This document shows, in pieces, positions 48,501-61,700 of a stretch of 64,000 bases of DNA. This stretch comes from Baylisascaris procyonis (taxonomy: Eukaryota > Nematoda > Chromadorea > Rhabditida > Ascarididae): assembly GCA_037389465.1 (NCBI GenBank), contig JAZARR010000154.1, positions 4,898,001 through 4,962,000 of the forward strand, read 5' to 3'. The position numbers and the translations under genes are program-made. Every line of letters begins with the position of its first letter. Position 1 is the first letter of the stretch. A model generated the notes under the pieces. The model had not been told where the DNA came from. It saw only the letters and a program-made list of their open reading frames with translations, and did not search any database.

Positions 48501-51500
48501 TTCTTTGGTAATATTTGATTTCATCAACAATCGAAAACTTTGAGGCGTTCAGCAAAGAAGATCATTCCTTCATGAGAAACAAGTCGTTGATATTTTCTCG
48601 TTTTGGAGGCATTCCTCTCATAGTCGCTTTACAACAACCCGACTTACAACAGAATCAATTTGCTTGCCATAGAAATTGTGAACTTTAGATTCTTTGCCAT
48701 CGATATTCAATAATATATTTTCCGATCCTCTGCAAGCTGCCCATCGTTTAGATTATTTTTTGATGAGGGTTACATTTGCAGAGTTGATACATCTGCAGGT
48801 ATATATTTTCTGCTTAGACATATGCATTGTGTAATTGATTTCTATATATTTATGAGGAAGAAAGAATGGCAGCTCACATCTCTATCCCTAAAGCGTTAAA
48901 ACCCTCCTTCTTTGAGTCTGCCATGAAGGAGATCTGATATCTGGTGAGTTTTTTGAGATGAAGGGTATGTTCCTTGTAATTTTATGTCTTCAACTCATCT
49001 AAAACTCAAAGAGAGCCTCCATATGTCGTCATATATCAGAGGTAAAAGGCCATTTTGTTAGACTATTTCCCCACAAATTATGTGCGGTCCAAGAACTCAT
49101 ATGTCTAGATTCCACGAAAGTCCCAACTTTGACGCACAGAAATTGTATTACATTTGTTTGTGAATAGGATCCAATGAAGTGATGCTTGTAATACTTCATC
49201 ACAGGAAAGTACCAAATTTGAAATGGATGAGGAATTGATTATTCGGCAGGGTGGAAGGGGGGGGGGGGGGGTGGAGTGGATGGTTTATGGAAATGGCATG
49301 TGCGAAACGAGAATGAATTTGAGATATCTGTGTGTATGTGCTTCCTATCTGAAGTGTTAAATTGGGAGGGGGTTATATTTGGCGGTTTATGGTGTGTCAT
49401 CTATCACATATACGTCATCGTTATGGAGACTATGCCCACTTTTCTCCTGTACATTAACCGCTCATTCCTTATTAAAAGTCTTACATTTTTATTTGAAAGT
49501 AAATAAGCGGTTATATGCCGATGATATTGATTGTTGTTATATTGCTTTAGTAATATGAAATATGAAAGTGGTGTCCAAATATCACAACTGCAGTAAAAAA
49601 AAAAATATTCAATGCGATACTGCATATCAGAGCATTCCATTGCTTAACGGTGAGCGTTGCGCGTATGCATGTGTCATATACGTGAATCATTCACCTATGC
49701 TATAGGCATGACGCCCACTTGTGAGTGCAAAGGAATCGCCGCTCTTTTCCTTATATTTCCATTGAAATGTTGCTTTAAATGGCTCCTTTTTAAATCCTTT
49801 TCATTAAATTATTATTACTTAATTTATCTCTTAATTTATTTTACTCTTTATCATTTAGATTTCTACTTTTTAAATTGTATTTTTTATTAGTAAATAATTT
49901 GTTTTTTTTTATCTGCAAATATAAAATTTTCAACTTTATTTTTATTAGTTTACAAAAAAAGGCCTCGATGAATATATTCAGAAATGAATTTTATTTATTT
50001 ATTCGTTTATTTATTTATTACATTTTTTATTTGTCATCATATTCGAGTAACTATATTCAATATATTTATAGTATAGTTCCAAGCTGAACCAATTTTACGT
50101 ATTTTTATCCGGAAGATACGGAAATCTCAGGTACTTAATTCGTTACATTTGATATATGCGAAAAAACTTTGTTGAATTTTTCCATAATTGCAGCTTAACG
50201 GCAATTGCCACTGAGCATTGTTTTAATTGGTCTGTGACAGGTACCAAATTGAGGACATTCATTTGCCGATTGTGCAAAAGAGTAATCAATTTTTATGCAC
50301 AATATTTGATGAATAAACTAACTCAAATATAAATGTATTTTTCATAATAAACCCCTGAGCACAATGAAATCATTGGAGTAGGATAATTCAAAATTTTTTG
50401 CATGTTTTCTTCAAAATTTTCTCTCTTTTTCACCCTCCACGAAATTTAAGTTTGATTCAGGAAAACGCATCAGTTAACTGATAAGATTACTGCAATAAGT
50501 GGGTTATTTGAATTGATATAAGGGAATAATACAATAATAAAATTCAAACACTATAGAAAGTTAGAGCAAAATAAAAATAAAAGAATTGAACAATGTAAAG
50601 TTGTAGTGTGTTAAGGTGGTAGGTGGTTGCAATGAGGGCAGATGGTTCTTTGTGGATGTTCCTTGTGGACGCGATTGATGGATGAATGCACATGTAAACA
50701 CAACGTTCGATGACCACTATGTAATGCGATTCATTAAAGCAAACGTAACGCCTCTATTGTGTAGCGATTGCGATTGCAATGTGAAAATGTGGCTGATGCT
50801 TTATTTCTGCTCGTACACTGCTTGTCAGTGGGATAGGCAATTTATTTCTGGGTAGTTATAGTGACCTGTTCTATCTCCTTCCTTCCCGTGCTTTCCCGCA
50901 CCCTTTCCTTCTTCCTGTTCTCCTCTCCTATCCCGCTTTATATTTAGCAGGATAGAAAAAAACCCGTTTCTGTTGTTCTTTCTTCCAGTTTCCCGTTATG
51001 CCTCTCGGCTTCTTTCTTGTAAAATTATAAGCTTATTGGAATCATAATTCAATAATACTCAAGTATATAAATGAGAATTTATACGATTGAATTGCTTTCT
51101 CATACTCAATCCAAATATTTAAATCTATAAACTTTCCCAGATGATTTATTCTAGGCATACAATTATGTGCTTTCGTAATCTGAAAAGAATCGAATTGAAA
51201 TTGATATATTTGGCACTTTATTGATTTCCTTTCTTCTTTTACTCATTGCAGTTTTTGCAATGCATTTTGCTTATCTGCAAAGTCGCTATTGAATGTCTCC
51301 TTGAATTGCAATCAATATTAGATTGTATTAAAATGCAATCGAAATTTTGTCAATAATTTCGTTTATTTTATATCACATCACTATTCACATAACTTTCATG
51401 TCTATGATAATTCATTCTTTATCACTCTATCATATATGATAATGGGAACGAAAAAGATTCCGAGGATTGATCACCTTATCAAAGATCAAACAGCTCTTTC

Positions 51501-52640
51501 TTATCCACATTGATCAAACGGGTTCAAAGATCAGTGCTTACATTTTGTGTGATCGCCAAAGATTTCAAAATGTAGAATGATTTCTGTTGTATTATCTTTG
51601 ATTTGCCTAATCTGAAATCTAGAGTGTTTGCGGATCGGTTTGACTCATCAGTTTATCGATTTCCGCACTTTATGAACGGATGAAAGTTTGGTCAATTGTG
51701 GATCAGAGTCGAATCAAAGAATTTTATAGCCGGGAGATCAGGAGCATATCGTTTATAAAGTTTAGCGTTGCCTTAATCTTTCGCAGAGTTGCCCTTGTAT
51801 ATTTTAACGGTGTTGTGATTGTGCGTGTCCTATGTATGCTTGTTTCTGTGGTAGCTCTAATTCGCGATCCACTCAAGGTAGGGGGTTTATAAAATTTTGA
51901 TTTAAATGACAATTATATCTCTACACTAATAAGAAATTTGATATTTTACCTACGATAAGCGTCTAAACGGTTAATAAAGACTAAAATGTGTCGAAAATTT
52001 GCATATTATTGAAATCGATTGAGTTAGAAAAATTTTTTCTAGAAGATTTGCATAAATGATCGGACTAATGAATTACGTTCATGTGCATATTTTATCATCT
52101 ATTCATAATTTATGAAAGCAGTTTATTTGTTGAGCGTATTGTAAGTGAAAAACAAAACGCACTTATCGTACTATCTCTTTTGGCGCTCTTTTCTCACATT
52201 TTTTAAAATTTGCTTATGAATGAAGGCGAATTGATTTTTTATGGCGAATAAACAAAACGCTCTAACAACTTTTGAATTGAATTTATTTTCTGAATTGAAT
52301 CTTTTTTTTTGCGTAAATTAATGCACAGCAAACTTTGCTTGGGAAATATCAAAATGTTGTAAGTGTTAAATCTCCCTCTACGAACATTCCCTTACACTCT
52401 CTTACCGCCTCCCTCCCCCTACCTTATACATCCCTCCCTACTCCAGGGCATTCTCAGAGCAAGTAGTTAAATAGGTTCTTTCAAATTTATTGTCAACGAA
52501 TGCAACTCTATCGTGCTGTTATTTTATTCAAAGTTTTTGAGTTGTAGAGGTGGTTTTCCGACAAAAAAATTTGTTCCTGTTTCAACTTCGGAGCATGAAT
52601 TTAGCCTATTCGCATTTCTTACATTATATCCTACATCTTG

Positions 52641-52702
<62 letters not shown>

Positions 52703-55700
52703 AAAATATCGACAGTTGAATAGTTTCCTCTAAATCTTTTTTTTTTTTGAGTTCCCTTAAGCGTTCTTAATTGTTAATTTATAAGAAATTGTATAATTGT
52801 TTATTTATGAAAGAAATGAATATATTTTTGAGAGGTGGAACGGAAATTCTACCCGGCCGAATCGAAAGAAACATTGCCGACGATTAGCCCAAACGATTCG
52901 CAACAACGTATGGAACGAAGTATAGCACGTAAATCGCGCATAACCGATAGTTTTTTTGATGCGAAAGAACGACTCGAGGAAACACTCGCCGAGAGGAAAG
53001 ACCTCTTACAACAACAAAAGCTAATCCCACCGGTGGCTGGTGCACATCCTGGTCAGACTGTCATCGTTCTTTCCGACACTTTCATCAATACTCCAATTGG
53101 TATTGAGGTAAGTCGAGATGCTGAGCTCTGTAGGGTTTCAGCTAGCTCATGAATCTACTAGAAATTGGATGGGATTGTCGCTGATTTGACTTTTATTAAT
53201 TGTCAAAGTAAGTGAAAAATGCTAATTAGCCCATCTTCTTTTGATGGAAAGGTCGTGCGGAAGTTAGCCTCATCAGTTTGCAATATTTGCAGATCTCACC
53301 GGTGCATGATCCAACGAATAATTCTCGTTTATTGGCGGTGGAAATTCGGCAAATTGATGATGAGGGTCGTATCGCTGCCGATGGACGTATCAGAGTTGGT
53401 GATCGCCTAACCGAAATCAATCAACGACCAGTTTATCAGGTACACTTATTAAAAATGTACTTCAACGAATCTGTCAGCTGTCAGTTATCTTTTAAAAAAA
53501 TTTTTTGTGCTAGTGTTTATCTTTTTTTTGTCCCCACTAAATCAGTACACATCAGGCAGTATTGGCACTGGCAGGTAAATAAACAGGTATAAAATAGCTA
53601 CGGTATTATGATCCTGCTTATTGCAGCTTGAATTATGCTTACAAGTTTTATGTGAAAAGGTTGCGATGTTTTATTTTTTATATATGCAGCGTTTTTGCGG
53701 AGTTTCCGGTGGGTTGATCAAACAGAGTTTAAGCGCGAATGAGGTTTTTTTTAAAGTTAACCTATATGAATGTCGATTCAACTAATGCTTTATAAGATGT
53801 TTGAGCGGCAATATTTTACAAACTAGCAACTGCAATAACGTTTTTTCAACGGAACATTTAGATGCCACGACATTTGCGCCAAGTGACAAAAGCGCCCAAT
53901 GAGAAAGCTAGCTCATTGGTGCTACTCTTTGCAAGTAATTGTTACGTGGCTATGGCATCGGTATTGGATAATGTTTGAACTATTTCTTTTAAAACGTAAC
54001 AGCCTTCTTCTATACATGTGAAAGAATCGTCGAAAATGCGATAGAGTGCCATCTAATATTTAGCAGTGCTCGATGCATCGTTGCATAATAAAGTTACTAT
54101 CAATTCGCCGGTTGCCTATTTTTTGGTGGTCCAGTATTTAGATTGTTGCTAATAAGGAAAATTTTTTAAAAAGAATCACTCCTGAATCGGTTCTTCGAGT
54201 TGCTGCATAGAATTGAATCATTTGGCGGGCTTGATCTATTAGTTGATTCCATTATGAAACGAGGTGTTATAAATGTAGTTTTTTTTTTGTGCCGATGTCA
54301 GTTTGAATTGTTTTTTCGAGTTGCTACCTGGAATTGAATCGTTTAGCGGATTTGATCTACTAGTTGATCCCACTATGAAACGAAGTGTTATAAGTATAGT
54401 TTGTTTTGCAGATGTCGGTATCGCGTGCGCGTGCATATCTTCACGAATTGCAATCATGTGCCCATCCCACATTCACAGTCGATCGGTCGCTTGAGACTTT
54501 CCTTGCCAGCGGTATTTTATTTTTTAAACCACACCAAACGGTTGATGTGAAATTTTTAAATAATTGCATAACTACGTAACAGTTGCTGCATAAGTACGTG
54601 ATGGCTGCTTTTTGATCAGCTGGAAGTAAGCATGTTTTATAGGGTATGTGAGCATCAACGACTTGATGCCAAGATGTATTAGAAGTTGGTGGGAATTCAA
54701 TAAATTTGATGATATAAACAGCAGTGAAAGTCTGCCAAAAATTTGATGCCATAGTCGAATAGTTACCCTGCCCCTTCTTTGTTGTTATTTTATTTAGAAT
54801 CATGAATAGTTCCGCTTCGTTTTGCATAATTCTCGACTTTCATTTGCGGGTATATACCGTTGGTTTTTAATTGTGGACTATGTTATGGCTATATAAGTAG
54901 TAAGACTTGTTCAATCAAAGGAAGATGTCGATATGATATTTGAATATTTTTAATTTTACATATTTGTAATCGTTGACTAAATTTTGCAAAATGCGTTCAG
55001 ATAAATCAATTTTTAATTGCATTGCCATCGTATTTCATTTTTGTCGATTTTTTTAAATGAAGTGATGAGCTTAAAGGTGAACGGAAATCATTCATCAAAG
55101 GTGATGTTTTTCTTGAAAAGAAATTGACTTTTATCACCTATCAAGGTGAATGACTCCCATTTAATTTGCTGGTTTTCGCTGTAGTTTATAGGAAGATTTA
55201 TTTATTTCTGCCGATGTAGTAATAGCAATAAAAAAATGATAAAAATGAATTTTTTTAAAGGTGGTGAAATATCGCATCGAAGTCAAACATCATCGTCGAG
55301 TGCACAGAAGAAACCAATTTTATCAGCACTTCAACAAGCCAATACCACGGCCATTGGTATTACATCCACTGTTGAGATCATCAAACGTAAGCTTTCCTTT
55401 AATCTGACTTATTTAATAAATTTAAATGGGGTGGAGGATGGGCAGTATTGGGAGGAGATGGTGATAGATGAATTGTTTGGATACCCCCTATCCAAATTCA
55501 TTGATTATTTTCATTTATTATGCGGACTACCCATTTATTTTGTTCACTGATGTGATGATTTATTCCAATGCAGTTATCGCCGCCATGAGTTATAGCAAGG
55601 AAACAATATTGAACGCGCTAACTGTTCACATTCGTTCTTTTCTGAGTTAAAATGACTTGCATTTATGGTTCTTACCTTTTGATGGACGTCTTGTATACAG

Positions 55701-58700
55701 TGAATAAAGTCTGCCTAGTCATATATGGTCATATAGGCACATAGGTGGCGCTGGAGATCTGTAAGACTATAATATCTGTTAGGTCATTTCATTGTTTGCA
55801 ACAGTATTAACCTTATACATTGTCGATTTTGAGAGTTTTCTTGTCCATGGGATTAATGGTAAGTATAAACATTTTTAGGGCATTTGCATATACCTTTTTT
55901 TAATGCCACCGGGGATGAATGGGAAGATGCTCTGCAACCGCCCTGCTAGCTTGTGCAACATGTTAACATGAAATTGCAAACTTAGCCACCGATTTCATTT
56001 TGGAGAGGTGCATTGGGAAAGGAACAGCGTACTTCCCCGATGGTTTCATTTGGGAGGTGGGGAGGGAGGTGGGTAAGTGGATCGAAAATCCTCGTTTCAT
56101 TGTTTTCGTCGACCAATAGAGCACTACTTGGAGTATCTTGGGACGGTTTTTTGCTTAAATTCGTGTAGGTCAAAAATGTAATCCTTTATATAGCCGAATG
56201 GACAATATTATTAGTGACTACTGTTTCAGATGCACAAGGTTTCGGGTTTACAGTAACGGGTCGTGATACGGCGAAAGGAGAACGGCTGTTCTATATAGGC
56301 ACAGTGAAGCCTGACGGAGCAGCTTTTGGTGTTCTGAGGGCGGGCGATCGCCTTCTCGAGGTATCTTTCTTACTACTTCCTGCACTGAAGGCTATATAAA
56401 GACTTAGAATTCCCATTTTGCTGTAGCGTCCATGTAATGTTTTTATAAAGCAGTGAGGAAACGATGTGTGCATTTTCGCCATCGGTCCGTCTTCACTTAA
56501 GTATAAGTAGACTTTAAATCGAAAATTTGGAAATATGTACATAAGCATCGTTTATGGGCCAAAAATCCTCCGCTTACGCTATCCGTGAATTTTTGAAATT
56601 TTCTTCTATTGCAGGAGGACTCATAGAGTTGGGGAGAGACTTGTAAAGCAATAAATAAGATAAATCGATTGCTTGCTTTTAAGGTGAATGATGTGTCGAC
56701 GACAGGTTTGCGACAAAATGATGTGGTCAGTAGTCTAAAGCAGTTGAAGGTCGGTGAAACTGTTAAATTGTTGATCTCACGGGTAGGTACGACGACCGAT
56801 GATACGAAACCACCAACCTCGAATGTGTGGAATGCGAAGTCGGCAACCAGCGATACGGAACATGATGGCAGAGAGCATCAAAGGAGCAAAAGGTTGGTTA
56901 GGCTTGATGTTTTACCAAATGCTTCCGTTGTTTCGGGAGTTGCTCGCCTAGAGTATTGATAATATTGTTTATCACCACCCACATGATTATTCGACCACTG
57001 AAGTGATTGGAAATGTCCAATTATATGTTAGTCAACAAGCAGTTAATAACTATGATAAATAACTTTGCTACAGGATTCGTTAATTTAGTAACTTCAGTTA
57101 AACTTTGAGGAAGAGACCTCCTTAATTCGTAGTAATATCATGCACAGGTATACATAACTTCCAGCTACCTGTAAACAATAGTATGCGGGTGGGCATAATA
57201 TATGCTTAAGTTTAACCTGAACGAAAGAAGAGGTGAGTATCCTGTATAAGACATCATCTCGTATGGTAAGTTATTTCTGAAGATAGGTTAGGGCGACCTT
57301 ATGGGGCATGATTTTCATATTGTTCACTAGTTAACAGAAGATAGTGACAATTACATATGCACTGAAGCATTATTACTTTTGGCGATGGATAAGCATCGTC
57401 CTAACAATCTTTGTTTATGTGTTGTTTAGGAAATAATGTTGTCTACTGTTCGTTTTTTAGGTAATTGTTGCTTTTACTCCAATGAGTAAGCGGTTCATTG
57501 CAAAGTTATCAAAAAGTAAGCTTATCGTTTTCTTTTAGTCGGTGATGTTATAAAATTTATAAAATATTTTCAACCAAAATTAATCATTAATCAAAATTTT
57601 CTAACGATGCAACTTTTTATCAGCCAATATTTAGAGGAAAGATTCATTGAGTGTTGTTTCGTTTGTTTTTTTTTTTTTTTTCAGTGAGGAGACACAAAAG
57701 CGAATTGACGATGAAGAGATATTAAATCTCGATATCGCACTTAACGAAACGGGTAGTGCAGGTCTTGGTGTTAGCTTAAAGGCACGTGCTGTTATGAAAC
57801 CGGATGGTACAAGACAAGATTGTGGTATATTCATTAAGAAGGTGAGTGAAGCAATACGATATTTCTAGGAATGATTTCATTCACCATTAGTAAGGATATT
57901 TTTAAAAAGCTGACTAATGGAGTTGTTCCTATAAAGAAACCTCTTAGCAATGAATGACTCATTTTTAGAAGCGCTAGAAAAAGTATAAGTGGGCGTATTT
58001 TTATATCATTTCATGTTAAAAATCATCTCATTTAAGAATAGTGAATATATCCTTGTTAGGTTACCTTTTTTACGTGACCCATTTATCTTCACTTAACTTC
58101 ATTTTCAACGTGGTAAGAAATAGTAGCTATCTTATTGAGGTTCGGAAAAGATTCCTAATTAATGGAATTCAGTAAATATTGTAAAATCCAGTAAGTATTC
58201 AGCTGCAACGTGATTACTTCTTAGATATCGATAAGTTTGTTTAGGATGTAATGTTAATGAGTTGTTGATTTACAGGTATTGCATGGTGGTGCGGCTTTCA
58301 AGGATGGTCGATTACGGGTAAATGACCAATTAATTGGGATCGAGGATATTGACCTGAGAGTGATGGAGAAGAATTCAGAAGCGAGTGATGCGATTACTAA
58401 ATGTCTCAAAGCGATTGGTTTGTATTTGCCTCATTTCACTGACAAATTCTTTGAGGACGGAAAGTACTGAGTATAATTAAACGAACTTCTAATATTGTGA
58501 ATAGAATTCATAACTCTGAGTTGGTCATTCACCTTTCTTAACTTTGAATTGGTCACCCAGCTTTCATAACTTTGAGTTGGTCACTCGCATTTCATAACTT
58601 TGAGTTGGTCACTCATCTTTCATAATTTCCGGTATTTATGATATCTGTGAAGAGTAAAGATACTATTGGGCATTGAGCATTGGAGTCACCGTCGAGGGAA

Positions 58701-61700
58701 TCTGTAGCGAGTTTGAAGACGCTGATCGATGCAACTGACGATTCGCTTCCAACAGATAAATAAATATCGCTGTTGAGGGATCACATTAGGACCAAAGCAC
58801 AATAAAATATTTGCCCATCCCTTTATGTAAATTTGAAGTCAGTTTATTAGGAGTAAAAATTTTCGAGGAGTTTATTTTTGATGACAGTTGCGTTAATGCG
58901 TTGAATGATCGAAAAAAAATCGGTTCACGGAATTGGTATCGTTGGTGTTCCAAAAGTATTCTCTAAATAGAAGACATCATAATGTTCCAACACTTACGCA
59001 ACAGTTATTTCGTTGTCCGAAGCAATCAGTCTTCCAGAATCACAATATTTTATCGGTATTGATGACTTTCAGATGCCACCTTGATCGTAAAGAGTACCCA
59101 TCCAACTTTTTCGATCGCTATATTTCTCGAAGTAGAGATATCTCTGTTTGTGAAGTAATAATAGAGGGATATTTTTTGCGGTTTTGATTTTAAGGAAGTG
59201 GCATAGAATGTATAAAGCAAAATAAAGTAATAAAAGCAGCCATCCAAGTGGAAATGAACAATGCTGAAATGAAACCAATTTTTGAATATGTTTTTATAGT
59301 AGTGAAAATTATTCAAACAAATTGTGATAACAGAATTTAAGAAAAATTAAGGAATTTTTTTCACCTTACTGGTCTTTTCTGTCAAGTGAATTAATTCATT
59401 GGCTAATTGGAGCGCATCAAAGAGTGGACAAACCATGTTGACTAGGATGGAATTATTGAGCTAGCCTATGGGGCAATTATTGAGACTGTTTTGAATGCTG
59501 CTGATCTCATGAATTCTACGAGCAGTTTCAATTTGTTTGAATAATTTTCGAGTGTACTATAGGCCCATCGGCGACGAGCGTTCGACTACGCATAGCACGA
59601 GCATTGGAGTCACCGTCGAGGGAATCTGTAGCGAGTTTGAAGACGCTGATCGATGCAACTGACGATTCGCTTCCAACAGATAAAGAGAACGTTCATTTAG
59701 ATACGGGTGGCAGTATACCTCGAACAACAATTGAAGGTGGCCGCTGTTTTGTTATATTCCGTTTTCAAAGGATTTGCTTACACTTTACTCACTATATTTG
59801 AACTACAGTGTATTTCAACGTAATGTTTATTGAACTACCTTATCATGTCTCATTTACATTGGACCTCGCCTGGCATTGGAAGGTATAGCGATAGACTGGA
59901 AAGAAAATTTTATTGAACCAGCAAATGCAACTCAAAAATAATCCCTTCTGTCCTCTGCCATAGGAGTGGGGAGGGGAGAGGGTTGGCCGAGGAGCCTTGT
60001 TACATAAATGAAATGGACTCCAAAAAGCTATTATAGGTTATGGTGATTATACGGAAATTGTGAAGAAAAGAGCCGTAAACGATGTGACAAGGAGACGAGC
60101 TAGCAGCACTGATGAGCATTCGTTAGTCATTATAAATGTTGATAATTTAATACTCATAGGTAATTTTATTCTCGGTCAATATGTACAGGTACATCGGCAA
60201 TCATTAGAGAGGGATTAAGGTGATTGCGAGTGGATCGTTGCCGTTTGTTCCACTTGTTGCCTACAAAGAGTTTGCCGATTGAATAAACTAATAGCTCGAT
60301 ACCCAGATTATTTTTTGATTTATAGCAGTTTTGCGGAATTCGGAATTTACCAATATAAATTTCATCGTTCGTCGTGAATTCGCAATGAGAAATCACTTTG
60401 ATTTTTTCATAAAAATGTTTGAATTATTTTTGCTCACTTTTTTCACAAAATTTTTTCGATTCATTCTTAATCATTCTAGTAAAAATTAATGCGGTAACAA
60501 TTTGGTCTAACATCATTTCGATATTCATAGGTTTTTCTATCGTCGATTATTTGCAAGTCATTTTTTGAATGATTGTGAGATTTTTATTGATTGTTGATAT
60601 TGCTGATGGCTGAGAGGGCGTTCTCTTTCACAAAACAAATTGCTTAAAATATAATTTTATGCGATCTTAAGTTGCAATAGTGTTAAATATCGATCTTTTT
60701 AGATGAAATAATTTTATATTATTTTGTTCTTGATATTATTCAACTATGATTTGTTTGAGTGAATTGGATTAGATTTGAGTGGATCTTACCAAAACAATTG
60801 TTTCCTCTCTTAGAAATATTACTTTGAATTTATTGGCTAGCTGAAGCAAGTATATTTTAGAGGGATGGAATTAGGTGTTGAATTTTTGATAATTCTTTAG
60901 CATAAAACGAATAAATTTTAATAAATATTCGTTTGGAGTGTACATATTTGAGTGTATTCATCCATTCTGTGGGCCATTTCCATTGATTACCATTAAATGA
61001 GTGCCGATAGGGCCTTGCGGAAACCATTCTTAGTTATGATGATTTTATAGGAATATCTTTACGATTAAATAAGAACAAGTGTGTCTTTGTTGATATTTTA
61101 TTTGCAGTAATACGTGCGAGGAGAGTGGTTCATTATTGAATGAGCAGCAACGTTGTGCATCTGACGATGAACTCAGTCATATCGATGTAGATGCGTTCAA
61201 TCGAGAGAATCCCACACGAAGGTTTTTCAATTTTTCTCGTTGAATTTTTATTGAGAATATTGAAAAATTCATATGAGAGATCGTTTATTGTTTGAAATTT
61301 CGTTAAAAGAGGAATAATTGCAATCGTGAAAACTTGTTGATCTCAAATAAACTTTCCTATTTTTCATGCATAATTACTTCAAACTTTATGATATAATTTG
61401 AGCAGCGCAATCGTCTGTCTGCTTTCATGTTATCTAATTTCTGATATTAATGTTAGGGAATGATAAATGAGTAACTTTGCGTTAGCGAAAGGATATAGAG
61501 CATTCTATATTAAGGAAAGGAATTCAGTAGTGAAGAGAAATATTTATAATTTTATATGGGAAATTCATTAATAGAATTTTATTCGGTTATAGATCAATAT
61601 CAGAGAAGCGTCATATGGGTATATCGAATGATGCAAGTCATACGCTTGCAATTCAAAAATTGAAACATCTTCGTCAGACAAGTGGTTCGTTCTTTTTTTT

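Larger units (their letters stand above)
46406..52832 (+). other. par-3: par-3 intron 4 (6.4 kb) with an exon-like block
   Basis: Contains a frame-breaking exon candidate at 46528-46624, a possibly degenerate antisense coding relic at about 47425-48790, a 15-G run at 49257-49271 and a (TA)n microsatellite at 52647-52700. No other convincing exon of par-3 was found, although the exon candidate at 46528 would need a further, unseen phase-2 partner to be productive. Confidence 0.55.
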
